DNA of 64,000 nt from Spiroplasma kunkelii CR2-3x (GCF_001274875.1 NZ_CP010899.1:806001-870000); one strand, 5' to 3'. Shown: positions 10,400-21,288, numbered from the stretch's first letter. The notes: a model not told the origin generated them from the sequence alone. Translations and numbers: made by a program.

Positions 10400-10800
10400 T
10401 TTTAGTATTTAATTACTTCGCCGCCCGCTCCACTTCGGGGTGAGCGGGGGCGGATAGGATATTTTGATAGAGTTTACCCCCCCCGCGGAAATAAACAAAA
10501 AAAACAGTTTACCTAGTTATTAATTACGCTTCATCCATCCCTAGACAACTTTATACAAAGAAAATAACCTTTTGGAGTTCCAGCCCTCTTGCTTTTTAGT
10601 GTCCAATATTGTTTTTTTTTTTTTTTTTTGATTTAACAGCACTCTTTTTATGAAACAAGCAAAAACACACGCTCTGACATTTCACGGGCAACTAACCCCG
10701 CTGGGAATTAAAAAAAATAAATAGGATTAAATCCAATCGCTTTCACACTTTCTTTAAGGCCCCAAGCCATAGATGGGTTATCCATCTTTAAGAATTAAAA
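10400..10800. other. GC-rich island with strong hairpin (left copy)
   Basis: A segment of clearly higher GC than anything around it. It contains a hairpin at about 10419-10456 (arms CCGCCCGCTC and AGCGGGGGCGG with a TTCGGG loop) and a second GC block CCCCCCGCGG. A short frame MKQAKTHALTFHGQLTP lies on the plus strand; the right copy has the longer form ending SHRWVIHL. I do not recognise an rRNA, RNase P RNA, tmRNA or SRP RNA in it. Composition and duplication suggest foreign origin. Confidence 0.6.
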
Positions 10801-10817
10801 AATATTAAATTTTAGTG

Positions 10818-10956
10818 TTGCATTATTCATCAGATAGTACCTTTATTAAAAAATGATATTATTAGCTGTGAAAGGAAATTATAAAAATTAACTAGTTTAT
10901 GGAGAAAAAATAGGTTAATTTTTAATTTTAAAGATACTATCTGATGAATAATGCAA
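10818..10956. mobile_element. MITE-like element, left copy (internally deleted)
   Basis: About 139 bp bounded by inverted ends: TGCATTATTCATCAGATAGT at one end and its complement GATGAATAATGCA at the other, with about 24 paired positions. The right copy at 25645-25806 is about 30 bp longer inside. It has no coding capacity. The inverted ends and small size fit a non-autonomous element; the parent transposase is not identified. Confidence 0.6.
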
Positions 10957-10960
10957 TTAA

Positions 10961-10986
10961 AAAAATCGCTCTAATAAGCGATTACT
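10961..10986 (-). terminator. Terminator of the Ca2+ ATPase gene
   Basis: On the minus strand AATCGCTTATTAGAGCGATT is followed by seven T. It lies about 70 bp past the ATPase stop. The same hairpin is present in the right arm at 25616-25643. Confidence 0.75.
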
Positions 10987-11056
10987 TTAATTTGTATTTA
11001 ATTACTTTATTTATATTTTTTATAAAACCTCAACTTTTTTCTTACTACCACATTTT

Positions 11057-13879
11057 CTAAAAATTATTTGTTTTAATTTTACCAAGTTTTCGTAAGTGTT
11101 GTTTTAACCCATGATGTCATCAAAAATTACAAGCGTCAGTTATCACAATAATTGTGACAGGAATCATTGCTATTGCTAAACAAGAAGGAATAAAATATCA
11201 ATTATTTAAATTATAAACTTCTAAATCATTTAAGTTTAGTACTTTATTATTAATTCAAGGAATAAACAAAATAACAATATTTAATAAAACTACTCCTATT
11301 GCGGCATAAATTAATGGTCGATTAATAATTGGAGTAAAATGTTGCTTTATTTTTCAATTTGTTAAAGTAACAGTATTAACAAACATACTTGGCGCACAAG
11401 TTAAAACAATAAAAATTCCTGTTCGACCAAAATCAGAAATTTGCAATTTCATTTCAATTGTAATATTAGGATCACTACTTCGTAAAAAATCAAAAGCTGT
11501 ATGATAACCATAATCTTCGTATGCTTGAGTTGGAACAAAACTCATTCCAAAATAATAAGCGCCAACACAAACACTTGTTGTTAAAATTGTAATGCGAATC
11601 ATTGGTATTCAAATATTTTGAAATAAGGGATTCTTCCCTTGCACAGGTTTAATTGTCATTAATGTATCATCATTATCAGCCATTCCAATACAAATTGCTA
11701 AAATTGATTCAATAACTAAATTCATTCATAAAATATCAGTTGCTTCAACTGGTGAAACATGGTTAATTAAGGATAAAATAAAAATTGATAAAACATTTGC
11801 TAAATTAACTCCAATCACAAAGGTAATTGCTCGGCGAATTTTTTGATAAACATTACGGCCTTCATTAACCCCTTTAATAATTGTTTCAAAATTATCATCC
11901 GTTAAAATAACATCAGCTGCTTGTTTTGCAACATCTGTTCCAGTAATCCCCATTGCTACCCCAATATCAGCTTTTACTAAACTTGGAGCATCATTAACCC
12001 CATCTCCTGTCATTGACACAAGATAATCTTTCTGCTGTAAAATATTAACAATCCGAACTTTATGTTCAGGATTAACTCGTGCAAATACTTTAATATTATC
12101 AACAATTCGAATTAATTGCTTATCTGTCATTGCATTTAACTGCTCTGAAGAAATTACTTCATATTCTGAATAAGCTAAGTCTAATTCTTTGGCAATTGCT
12201 AGAGCAGTTGTTGCATGATCACCAGTAATCATAACAACTTTAATTCCAGCAGCATGTGCTTTTTTTACTGCTTCAATAGCAGATTGACGAACAGGGTCAA
12301 TCATACCAACAGCTCCTAAAAAAATTAATTTTTTTTCTAATGCCTCAGGGTCTTGTTCATCATCAAAATTAGTATTATAAGCAAAAGCTAATACCCGTAA
12401 TGCTTGTCCTGATAAATCATCTGCTAACTTTAACAACAATTTTTTATCTTTTTTTGTTAATGTTAAAATTTCATTATGAATCATAATGCGATCACAACGT
12501 TCTAATAAACTATCCAATGCACCTTTTGTAAAAGTTGTACTAACCCCTTCAATCACATTTAAAGTTGACATTAATTTCCGTTCAGAATCAAAAGGAACTT
12601 CATCAATTCGTTCTCATTTATCACGTGAATCTTGCTCATCATAAGCAAATAATTCAGCATAATCAACTAATGCTAATTCTGTTGGGTCACCAATCCGTTC
12701 TTTATCTTCAGTAACACTATCATTACATAAAACTAATGCTTTTAAAAATAAATCTTGGTGCTGATCCAGACTACTATTAACGTATTCGTCAGCATTAATT
12801 ACAGCATTATTCATCATTACTTTTTTAACTGTCATTTTATTTTGTGTTAAAGTTCCTGTTTTATCAGTACAAATAACATTGACACTTCCTAATGTTTCCA
12901 TACTAGCAAGTTTTTTGACAATCACATTTTGTTTTGCCATTCGTTTGGTTGAAAATGATAAAGTAATCGAAACAACTGCTGCTAATGATTCTGGAATCAC
13001 CCCAATTGTTAAAGTAATTGCTACCATTAAATAATTAATTCATCCAATTTTATTACCATTAAAATATAATGCTAAAAAAATAACAATAGCAATAATAAAA
13101 CTTAAGCCTGCAATTCAATACGAAAACTTTGTTAGTTTTTTTTCTAAATTTGTAGCAGTTTCTTCTGTTTTATTAATTGTTGTTGCAATTTTTCCAATTT
13201 CTGTTTGTTGACCAACCTTAATAACTACACCAACTGCTCGCCCAGCTGTAGTAAAAGTTGACATGAAAGCAATATTTTTCATTTCTGCTAAAATTGTTGT
13301 TTGCTCAATTGGGTAAGCTATTTTATGAACAGGAACACTTTCCCCCGTTAAAATTGCTTCATCAATAAATACATCAGATTGTTCAATAATGCGTAGTTCC
13401 GCTGGAACATATTTTCCTGCTTCTAAAATAACAATATCGCCAACTGTTAATTCATTGGCTGGAATTTCTTGCTGAGAATCATTTCGAATTACGACCGCTT
13501 TTGGTTTTGAAAAAGATTTTAAAGCGGCCATTGATTTCTGCGCTTTTACTGTTTGGATTGTTTCTAAAATTGCATCAAGGATAACAATTGCTGCAATTAC
13601 TGAAAAATCAATAAAATATTCGCCCTGAATTTGTCAATTATTTCCAATCATTGGTGCAATTACTGAAATTACAGCTGCTGCAATTAAAATTAATTGGATT
13701 GGTTCAATTAAGGCTTTGCCAAAAATAACATATCATGGGGTTACTTTACTTTTTGGTAATTCATTTTTTCCATATTGTTTTTTCCGAACAATTACTTCTT
13801 CTGAAGTTAAACCCGTTTCAAAATTAGTTTTTAAATTAGTTTCTAAGTTGCTATTATTCTGGGATATGTATTCTTCCAT
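11057..13879 (-). CDS. Cation-transporting P-type ATPase (calcium type)
   Basis: A 940-aa frame, intact with TGA as Trp; AGAAAGG ribosome site before ATG 13879. It pumps a cation, probably Ca2+, across the plasma membrane using ATP. Seen in order: an N-terminal KQYGKNELP-type cation ATPase domain, membrane helices, the actuator loop TGES, PEN-type helix 4 (IGVIPESLAAVVSITLSFST), phosphorylation motif DKTGTLT with Asp339, then MITGDH and GDGVNDAPS hinge motifs and four or more C-terminal helices. The layout matches the PMCA/SERCA type IIA-like bacterial pumps. It is the only intact chromosomal gene between the inverted repeat arms, so an inversion would flip it together with the prophage. Confidence 0.9.
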
Positions 13880-14094
13880 CACTAATGACCTTTCTATTTT
13901 ACTGTGTTGTTAATTATTATACCTGAGACGTGTAAAATGAAGCGCAACAAATCTTTATTAATTAAATAATATAATAAAAATTAAAAAAATCAACCATAAA
14001 TTTAAAAAAATTAAAAATATTTTTAATTTTTCTTTATATTTTAAATATATTTACACACTAAAAATAATTTATTAAGTTTTTTTTATTAATAAAT

Positions 14095-14580
14095 TTATTT
14101 AATATTCTGTAAAAATACTTCTTTTGCACTTATTCAATTTAAACACGGTAGGATTTTTTCATTAATTACATCATTAACTACCCAATCTAATCGTTTCTGA
14201 CTAACTTTATTAAAATCAGTTCCCTTAGAAAATCATTTTCTTAATTCACTATTCATATATTCAATTAAGGGTTTTTGTTGTGGTTTACCAGCATCACAAA
14301 AATACACTTGTGTTTCAGCAAAGATTTCCATTTCTCTTCATTTATAAAATTCTTTTACTCTATCAGTATGATTTTATAATTTTAATACAAAATATTTTTT
14401 ACTTAATTGTTCTACCAAAACTAAAAGAGAAGATTGATGGTTTTTACCAACAACAGTATCCATTTCAAATCATCCAACATTAAAAAGTTTATTTTCAATG
14501 TTTCAAATTGACTTAAAATTAGTTAATTGACCACGATTATCTTTTTTTCCTTTTGTGTAGTATACCACATACATTTTAAA
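14095..14580 (-). pseudogene. IS30-family transposase remnant
   Basis: The minus strand encodes, with one internal TAA and a deletion in the middle, GKKDNRGQLTN, WFEMDTVVGKNHQSSLLVLV, YFCDAGKPQQKPLIEYMNSE, LRKWFSKGTDF and SAKEVFLQN. These align with the central and C-terminal catalytic blocks of the IS30-type transposase at 42357-43347 (MDCIIGKEHQSAC, VYFCDAGTPTQKAKVERI, SSREVFLQNIN). The N-terminal helix-turn-helix half is absent. It borders the prophage on its integrase side. Confidence 0.7.
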
Positions 14581-14713
14581 GATTACAAGAAAATAACAAA
14601 AATAATAAAAATATTTATTTATAATATAAAAATATCATAAAATAAATAAATAAAAAATATAAAATTAAACAAACTAAAAATTAGTTTAAATACAAAAACT
14701 TAATAATTTAAAA

Positions 14714-15802
14714 TTATTTAATTAAACTATTCAAAAAGTTAAATGGTGTCTGAAAATTTAAAGACTTATGAACTCTTTCAAAATTATAAAAATAATAATA
14801 ATCATTTAATTTATTCTGTAAACTAACGACATTTAATATTTTTTCTTCAAATACAAATAATTTATTATAATTTTGATAAAATCTTTCAATCTTGCCGTTT
14901 GACTGTGGAGAACGAACGGGTGTTGTCTGATGAAAAATATTTTTATCTTTTAAAAATTGAGTAAAATTAGTTTCTTTAACATTATTTTTTTGATTATTCC
15001 GATAATTATTAATAAATTCAGAACCGTTATCAGTTCTAATCCGTGTTATTTTAACACCAAATATATTTTTAAAATCACTAATTGCTTTTTTAACAGAATC
15101 AATAGCATTATCAATACTTAATTTATTATAAACATACCCTAATGCTAATCTTGTTTTTTCATCAATAAAATCATAAACATAATACTTTTTATTAACTGGA
15201 AATTTACTTGGTACAAAATATTTAGCGTCCATCTGTAATAAACCTATTTCTTTAACTTCATATCTTGGATGTTGTTTTTTAATTTCTTTAATTTTATTTT
15301 TTATTTTTAATCATCTTTCATCTTTTTTAAGTCAACGAAAAAATGTTTTTAAATTTTTTGGTGCTTTATTTTTTAATTCTTCTCCATGAATCCCTTTTTT
15401 TAAATTATAAAACAAAGATAAAACACCACCAGCACACTTATTACAATATTCAAAATATAAATTACAAATATTTTGACGAACATCTTTACTATATTGATAA
15501 TTAATATTATTAGGAATTGTTGACTTTAATAACAATTTATTAAAATCATTATTTTTATATGCAATTAAAATTCTATTCGCTCAATAATAAAAAGTTGAAA
15601 ACTTATTTTTAAAATATTTTTTAATTAAATCTTTCAACAAAAATTTATCATTATTAATATAATAATCATTACACAAATTAATATATGAAAATATTTTTTG
15701 TTTTATTTTTTTATAATATTTATTTTTATAATTTTTACTTAAAAAATTTTTTAATTTTGCTTGTAAATCAAACAAATTAAAATTATTAATAATATATTTC
15801 AT
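14714..15802 (-). CDS. DDE-type integrase/transposase of the prophage
   Basis: A 362-aa frame, intact with TGA-Trp; AGGTG ribosome site before ATG 15802. The N-terminal half is Lys/Asn rich with a helix-turn-helix look. The C-terminal half is an rve integrase core: LLQMDAKYF gives the first Asp, RIRTDNGSEF the second Asp, and SPQSNGKIERFY the Glu. It ends with a typical LNDYYYFYNFERVHKSLN tail. It joins or moves DNA by the DDE mechanism. It lies at the end of the plectrovirus genome and probably serves phage integration. Base composition is like its neighbours. Confidence 0.85.
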
Positions 15803-15864
15803 TAATTTACACCTACCATCAAAAATATATAAAATTAATATTTAATACAAAATAATTAATATAT

Positions 15865-15888
15865 AATTGATATATAATAAAATCAATT
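15865..15888 (+). promoter_or_regulatory. Promoter with symmetric element before the lipoprotein gene
   Basis: AATTGAT and ATCAATT form a 7-bp inverted repeat surrounding TATAATAA, a good -10 hexamer, about 30 bp before the lipoprotein start at 15920. A repressor bound to the palindrome would cover the -10 box. This is inference from symmetry and position. Confidence 0.45.
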
Positions 15889-15919
15889 ATATATAAAACA
15901 ATAAAAAGGAACAATATAT

Positions 15920-16324
15920 ATGAAAAAATGAATAAGTATTTTAGGAACAATCGTATTAACAGCAACAAGCACAACAACATTAATCAGTTGTAATAAAGAA
16001 AATAATAATGAAAACGGGGCAAGTAATAAACAAAAACCATCACCAGAAAATAGTAATTGAAAATTAATTACTAATTATTATTGACTTAAAAATAATTTTG
16101 ATAATAAATATTATTTTGTTATTTGAAAACAATCATATAGTAATGAATGAGAACTAAAAAAATTTAAACATGATAGTAAATATGATATGCGAATAGAAAA
16201 TTATATTGAAGGTAATCGTTTCAAAGGTCTTTATCGTTGAGATGGTAATGGTGAACCTGAAACACCAACAATCAACAAAAACACCGGTAAAATTACTGAT
16301 TGAAAAAAACAAAAAGGAACTTAA
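15920..16324 (+). CDS. Prophage-borne lipoprotein carrying the phage attachment-protein domain
   Basis: 134 aa, intact with TGA-Trp; AAAAAGGA ribosome site before ATG 15920. The signal peptide MKKWISILGTIVLTATSTTT ends in a lipobox LISC, so the mature protein is anchored at Cys26 on the outer face of the membrane. Residues 45-110 (NWKLITNYYWLKNNF to LYRWDGNGEP) are almost identical to an internal stretch of the attachment protein encoded on the opposite strand at about 17450-17655. It is the only plus-strand gene in the prophage and has its own promoter and terminator. A surface decoy or superinfection-exclusion role is a natural hypothesis but unproven. A more distant relative is at 45486-46010. 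Confidence 0.8.
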
Positions 16325-16340
16325 TAACAGTTCCTTTTTT
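16312..16340. terminator. Terminator between lipoprotein and attachment genes
   Basis: AAAAGGAAC and GTTCCTTTTTT form a stem with a TTAATAACA loop, flanked by A and T runs. It overlaps both convergent stop codons, so it can serve both strands. Confidence 0.75.
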
Positions 16341-18199
16341 ATATTAATCGTACAAATTTCATAAAGATAATTAATAAAAAGATATTTGTTATTGTACTAT
16401 ACAATGCTGGATTAAATTTTCATACTTCGAATATTTGACTAAAAAAACTATATACTGTCTCAAAAACCTTGCCAACACCACTCGCTAACTCGTTAACTTG
16501 TTTAACACCAGGAATAGTATTAACAATTCAAATTACGGCATTTTTAATATGAGCACCAAAATCTCATCAACCCTCAGGCGTTACATATTGTACTTGTCAT
16601 CATTGCTTATCAGGAAATAAACCACCACTATTTATCTCTTGTCAATTATAAATCCCAAAATTAAAATCATAATATTGGTACATATCATTCTCTTTTTGAG
16701 CTTGCAATTCAAAAACATTGTAACCGATTTTTTGTTCTTCAATTTTCTTGTATTGTAAACCATATTTTGATTGTAAATCACCACCAAAAACATAACCAGA
16801 ATTTAACTTAATATCATAATTATTAACAACCGAAAAATCATAATTAAAAACACTACCATAATTATTAATGGTATAAAACCGATTTTTAAATGCTGAATAT
16901 AATTTAATATCTAATTGCTTATATTTATCCGAAAAATAAAAATATTGTGGATAAATTTTAAAACCATTATTTACTAATAAACCATATTTTTTATTATAAC
17001 CTTGAACATAAGTATTATTTTCTAAATCAAAAATCGTTCGTAAATAATTAGTATAAAATTTCTGTGAAATCTTAAACATACTATTTAATAATTTATCAAA
17101 TTGTAATTTATCATTAATATTCTCACTCAATAAAATATTATTAAAATTTTGTAATTTCAAAGCAAAAAAGTTAACTAAAACAGTATTATACTGTAAATTA
17201 TCAATATATCCATTTTCAATAAATGAACTACGATTTTGAAACACCGGCACCAAAGCACTTGCGAAAAATGACTGTAAAAACTTAGATAAATCAAAACGAC
17301 CGTTAAACTGTTGAAAATATCTTAAATCTTTATTATTTATGGATGAATAAATTGAACCATTAAAATTAAAAACTTCACCCGTTCCCGTTCGTATAAAACT
17401 AAAATTAAAACTTAAATCATCACTATTAACATTATTCAACTCTAAAGGGTTCACCATCACCATCTCAACGATAAAGACCTTTGAAACGATTACCTTCAAT
17501 ATAATTTTCTATTCGCATATCATATTTACTATCATGTTTAAATTTTTTTAGTTCTCATTCATTACTATATGATTGTTTTCAAATAACAAAATAATATTTA
17601 TTTTCAAAATTATTTTTAAGTCAATAATAATTAGTAATTAATTTTCAATTATCTTGTTTTAACTTAACTCTTGGATAATGATTTTCTTTATAGCGGTCAA
17701 CATTGTCGACAATTTTTTTAGATACATCATACATATTATATTTTACGGCAAAAGCATAAATAAAATCAGTTAAATCATTTAAAAAATTTTCCTTTTTAAC
17801 ATCATAAAATTTTTCAACCATATATGTATTTTTTCAACTATCTCACATTTGATAAAAACTAAAAAAAGATGAGCTTGGTTTATCATAAACAAATCCCGTT
17901 GAATAACTATCTTGTAAAAAATCCAAATACCATTTATCATTAAACAATAATTTTTTTGATGTTTTTAAAGTTGGATTAATAAAATAATTTGTTTCAGACC
18001 AATTTTCAAAAAAACTGCTGCGTAAAAACATTGTATTAATAAAATCAGTTTCATTAATACCTTTACCAGTACTATTCTCTTGTTTAAGCGTATAATACTT
18101 CTCATTTAACGGTCTAAACGCCGTTAAAGTAATAAATGGAATAACCAAACCTAAAAAACTTAAAATAAATATGGCAAATAAAGATAACGATTTTTTCAT
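16339..18199 (-). pseudogene. Plectrovirus large attachment/minor coat protein, frameshifted
   Basis: An AGGAG ribosome site precedes ATG 18199. The product opens with a signal-anchor helix (MKKSLSLFAIFILSFLGLVI) and ends with a membrane helix (NIFLLIIFMKFVRLI). About 620 codons lie in two frames that differ by one base. The shift is near 17445 in a CCC run: the upstream frame reads WDGDGEP then hits TAA, and the downstream frame continues LELNNVNSDDLSF. Just before the shift is the NWKLITNYYWLKNNF to YRWDGDGEP domain shared with the lipoprotein at 15920. Position and topology fit the pIII-like receptor-binding protein of filamentous phages. A sequencing error or programmed shift cannot be excluded. 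Confidence 0.65.
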
Positions 18200-18210
18200 A
18201 AACTTAACTC

Positions 18211-18447
18211 CTAACTATACAATGTTTTTGAAACAATAAACCCAACAATATATAAACTCGATATTGTTAACATTAACGGATGACTAAACAAAACTGCCAT
18301 TCTACCAAATAATCAAATCAACCAAGTATCAGAATTATATAAATCCATAATAATATTTTTTGCTGATGTAAATTGATTAATAATAACAGTAATAAAACCA
18401 GTTCCAAATATAGCGATTGCCACCACCAATAAAACTAATTTAATCAT
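18211..18447 (-). CDS. Small phage membrane protein, 78 aa
   Basis: ATG 18447 overlaps the stop of the preceding gene (TAATG), a translational coupling seen throughout this phage. The product has two hydrophobic helices ([20 protein letters not shown] and a C-terminal [16 protein letters not shown]) separated by a polar loop. Two-helix topology and placement beside the attachment gene suggest a minor coat or assembly membrane protein. No closer family assignment is possible from the sequence. Confidence 0.75.
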
Positions 18448-18824
18448 TATTTAACACCTCTTTTAATTTTTGCTTGTTGTCTAATATTTTGACGTTTAAT
18501 TTCTCGTTTAACTTGTTGCTTATTACTATTCTGATAAACATTTTTACCAACATTAATACCTTTTCGTACAGTTGACGAATATACTTGCGAAACACCATTA
18601 TTAACTGTTGAACCTAAATTATTATACTGTGTTGATGTGCCGTGAATTGCGTAAATTGATAACTTAATAACCATAAAAAAGATTAAAAAATAAGCAATCG
18701 ACGTATTTGTCATAGGTAACTTTGTATTTCAAATTACATCAAAAATAAACAAAAATATATCAAAAACAAAACTAAAAATCTTGTCTCAATTACTATTATT
18801 ATTTTCAACTAATAAATTAATCAT
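18447..18824 (-). CDS. Phage membrane protein with basic tail, 125 aa
   Basis: The frame can start at ATG 18824, with AGGAAAG upstream, and overlaps the Zot-like gene's end. A later Met at 18713 would lose the first hydrophobic segment. It has two membrane helices ([15 protein letters not shown] and [19 protein letters not shown]), then a soluble C-terminus rich in Lys, Arg and Gln ([16 protein letters not shown]). The basic tail could touch the single-stranded phage DNA during extrusion; that is inference. It contains two TGA-Trp codons upstream of the inner Met. Confidence 0.7.
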
Positions 18825-19830
18825 CTTTCCTATTTCCTTTCTCTTTTTTAGGTTTTAAATTCTTTTTCAAAATATCAATATCAAATAACTCCAATCGTTC
18901 TTTAACACTTAATTTTGTAATTTCCGACCAATAATATTCTTTTTTATTAATAATTTCATCATTTTTTAAATCACGCACAAATTTTAATCATTGACTATCA
19001 TACTTATTGGCAAATTCAAGCGGAATAATTATTTTAAAAAACCGAATTCCTAATCCAACATCCGACTTATGTTTTACTCGTTTACCTTCTGCTGTTCGTT
19101 CTACTGATTTTGTTTTTCAAATTTCATAATCTGTTATATCTTGAAAAATTCCAATTCGCATAATAAAGAAACGATTAAAAAAATTAAATCCCTTTTTAGC
19201 AACAGGTTTTTTCAATGAAATTGGAATAATAATGCCACTTGCTAACTGGCGAATATTATTTAAAATCATACCCTCACGCTGAGCATTAAACAACGCACGA
19301 TTACCAAACTGTCTCGCTAAAACAATTCACGGTATTTTACCACTATGAACTTTTTTCTCATCGTGAGGACTAGTTCCATCAATATACAAATAACTTTCAT
19401 CAAATAAAATAACAATATCATCGGGTGGGACTGGTTTTGTTCGGTCAGTAAAATCTAAATTCTTAAATGTTAAAACTTTTACTTTATCATCTTCTAACGG
19501 ATAATTACTATAAATTTCATCTGTCAATAATTTCATAGTTTGCGATAAATAAGTTAAAAGTAATTTTTTACCAGTTCCTAATTTACCAATAATTACCGAC
19601 AACGGATTATCTCAAATAAATTGAACTAACCGAAAAGAATTTAACTGATAAAAAATATTTTTTCACAATCATCACACAAAATAAACACACTGCAAAGCAA
19701 ACAACAATCAAAATACCAAACCAACACAATACCAAGAAATTATCCAAAATAATAAATCAATTAAACTAAATAAAATCATTGAACCACTAATATAACAATA
19801 ATTTTTAAAGAAAAATACAAACCTTTTCAT
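18817..19830 (-). CDS. Zot-like phage assembly ATPase, full-length copy with altered Walker A
   Basis: 337 aa, intact with TGA-Trp; the start overlaps the preceding stop. Two N-terminal membrane helices are followed by a P-loop domain: GKLGTGKK at about residues 85-92, ILFDESYLYID as Walker B, then a conserved QFGNRALFNAQREGM block and a charged C-terminus. Zonular-occludens-toxin-like ATPases (filamentous phage pI family) drive virion extrusion through the membrane. The invariant Ser/Thr after the P-loop Lys is Lys here (GKK), while the partial copy at 22043 has GKT. ATP hydrolysis is therefore probably impaired. Confidence 0.8.
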
Positions 19831-20033
19831 TATTTAAAATACCCAACTATTTTAAAAACTATTCACAAGAAAAACCAAGTTAAGAACAAAATAACAATTC
19901 AAATACCAACCATTAAAGTTAAATATTCATTTTGTGTTAAATTTCACATTGTAATAGTTTCAACATTTTTTTTATCTATAAACAAAAATATATGAATAAA
20001 AAACTCTTTTAATTTTTGTCAATCATTTTGCAT
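19830..20033 (-). CDS. Small phage membrane protein, 67 aa
   Basis: ATG 20033; the TAA overlaps the next ATG (TAATG). One strong C-terminal membrane helix (LTLMVGIWIVILFLTWFFLW) follows a polar N-terminus (MQNDWQKLKEFFIHIFLFID). A near-identical copy lies at 22705-22908, where one Trp codon is a Cys codon. It is probably a structural or assembly membrane protein of the filamentous phage. Family not recognised. Confidence 0.75.
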
Positions 20034-20035
20034 AT

Positions 20036-20185
20036 TTAAAAAATCCACATTTTTTGAATAAGTTTAAAAAAAATTCCAAAAAACAAAACAATAAATAACA
20101 CAAACGATATAACATATAAAAAATCAGGAGCATTAGAACCAATAATATAACTAACAAATTGAACTCAATAATCATATAAACTCAT
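20036..20185 (-). CDS. Small phage membrane protein, 49 aa
   Basis: ATG 20185 to TAA 20036-20038. The product is MSLYDYWVQFVSYIIGSNAP, then a hydrophobic helix (FLYVISFVLFIVLFFGIFFK). Size, one central helix and short charged ends fit a filamentous-phage minor coat protein. Its spacing from neighbours is only a few bases. A second copy is at 22911-23060. Confidence 0.7.
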
Positions 20186-20626
20186 TTAATTTAAATCTTC
20201 CAAATCTTTAATTAATTGTTGCTCTTTTTCAACAGTTCAATTTATTAAATTATTATTGTTATTATTTACTTTTACTTTTTTAGGTTCACTTGAAAATAAC
20301 GCTTCTTTCATTTTAGTAAAATAATTTTGTTTATATTGATTATATAAATTGATTAATTCTGTTCCAGTTAAATATTTTCAAATATTTCGCTTTAAATTTT
20401 CATCATACTTTATAATAGGATAAGAATTATCATAAATCAAACCGATTGCTACTTGCTCTGAATGTTTTTCACTCGGATAAATAAACTTATTACTCAACCA
20501 AAAACCAATATGGCGATTATGATTGGGTAAATTAATAAAACTTGCTTTATCTGTTGTAAAAGGGATAAATTCCTTACTAATAAAATAATTTTCTATATTC
20601 TGATTTTTCTTAATATAATTACTCAA
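20186..20626 (-). CDS. Phage protein, 146 aa, soluble
   Basis: The likely start is TTG at 20626, 8-9 nt after a good AAGGAG; an in-frame TTG at 20644 would overlap that ribosome site. The frame contains Trp-TGA. The product is soluble with a poly-Asn stretch near residue 125 and an acidic C-terminus ([14 protein letters not shown]). No motif is recognised. Its place between the 110-aa membrane protein and the small coat-like proteins is kept in the second copy (23061-23501), which argues for a real phage function, possibly in replication or DNA binding. Confidence 0.7.
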
Positions 20627-20951
20627 TTTTATCAACTCCTTCAATTTGTCAATATTGAATTAATTTTTCTTTTTCAACATCAAAATCCACCTTAATTTCA
20701 AAAATATATTTTATATGCATAATAATCATAAAAATAAATGATATAAAAGCAAATACAGACATAATAATTGCAAGTACAAAGTGTGGAAAATCTTTATCAT
20801 AACTTAATATTGAAATATAAATAAAAAAACTTAAAATAAATAAATTAATAATATGTCCAAAAAAACAAATCAAATTTAATCAAAAAATATTTTTAATAAA
20901 ATCTCTCTTTATTTTTTTATATTCCTTAGTTGTTTTAAATTTCATATCCAT
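20619..20951 (-). CDS. Phage membrane protein, 110 aa
   Basis: ATG 20951 with AGGAGA 8 nt upstream. It is the first gene after the repeat-rich intergenic region, so it probably begins the transcript. A basic N-terminus ([20 protein letters not shown]) is followed by two hydrophobic helices ([20 protein letters not shown] and [20 protein letters not shown]) and an acidic tail. The stop overlaps the next gene's TTG start. The copy at 23494 has lost the N-terminus. Confidence 0.7.
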
Positions 20952-20984
20952 AATATAATCTCCTAACTAAATATTTGTTTAATA

Positions 20985-21288
20985 AACAATGTTATAAATA
21001 ATGTTTATATAATGTTTATTTATTGTAATAAACACTGATTATTAACAATGTTATAAAAAATGTTAATATATTGTTTATTTAATGTTTAATAAACACTGTT
21101 AATAAACACTGTTAATAAACATTGTTAAATATATAAAATAATAAAAATTGGCACACTTAAAATAACTATTAAGAACTTTAATAGTAAATATAATAAGTTC
21201 ATTTTTCTATTTAATAAATTCATTTTTTACATCAAATCACATATAAAACCAGTGTGCCACAGTTAAAATATATGATAAATAATAAATA
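20985..21288. other. Plectrovirus intergenic region with 13-bp repeats
   Basis: No gene. It holds many TGTTTAT/ATAAACA inverted and direct motifs, including three units of the 13-bp AATAAACACTGTT-type repeat at about 21083-21128. It lies between the coat gene and the 110-aa gene, where filamentous phages usually place replication signals and promoters. The same region occurs inverted at 43547-43995 with the repeat expanded to about 13 units. Confidence 0.65.

Larger units (their letters stand above)
9611..11031 (+). repeat. Left arm of 1.4-kb inverted repeat
   Basis: This stretch recurs as the reverse complement at about 25571-27005. Shared parts, in order: a TTATC-rich palindrome, the small cassette gene, a GC-rich hairpin island, a MITE-like element and a hairpin terminator. 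Identity is high by eye, with indels in homopolymers and in the MITE, plus an inversion of an internal 360-bp block. The arms enclose about 14.5 kb holding the Ca2+ ATPase and the prophage. Recombination between them would invert that block. Confidence 0.85.

Noticed and set aside
10400-10800. rRNA, RNase P RNA, tmRNA or SRP RNA
   Set aside because: The GC-rich island has strong hairpins, but I found none of the conserved core sequences of these RNAs.
16339-18199. Programmed frameshift in the attachment gene
   Set aside because: Possible, but no clear slippery heptamer followed by a hairpin is seen at the CCC site; an indel is simpler.
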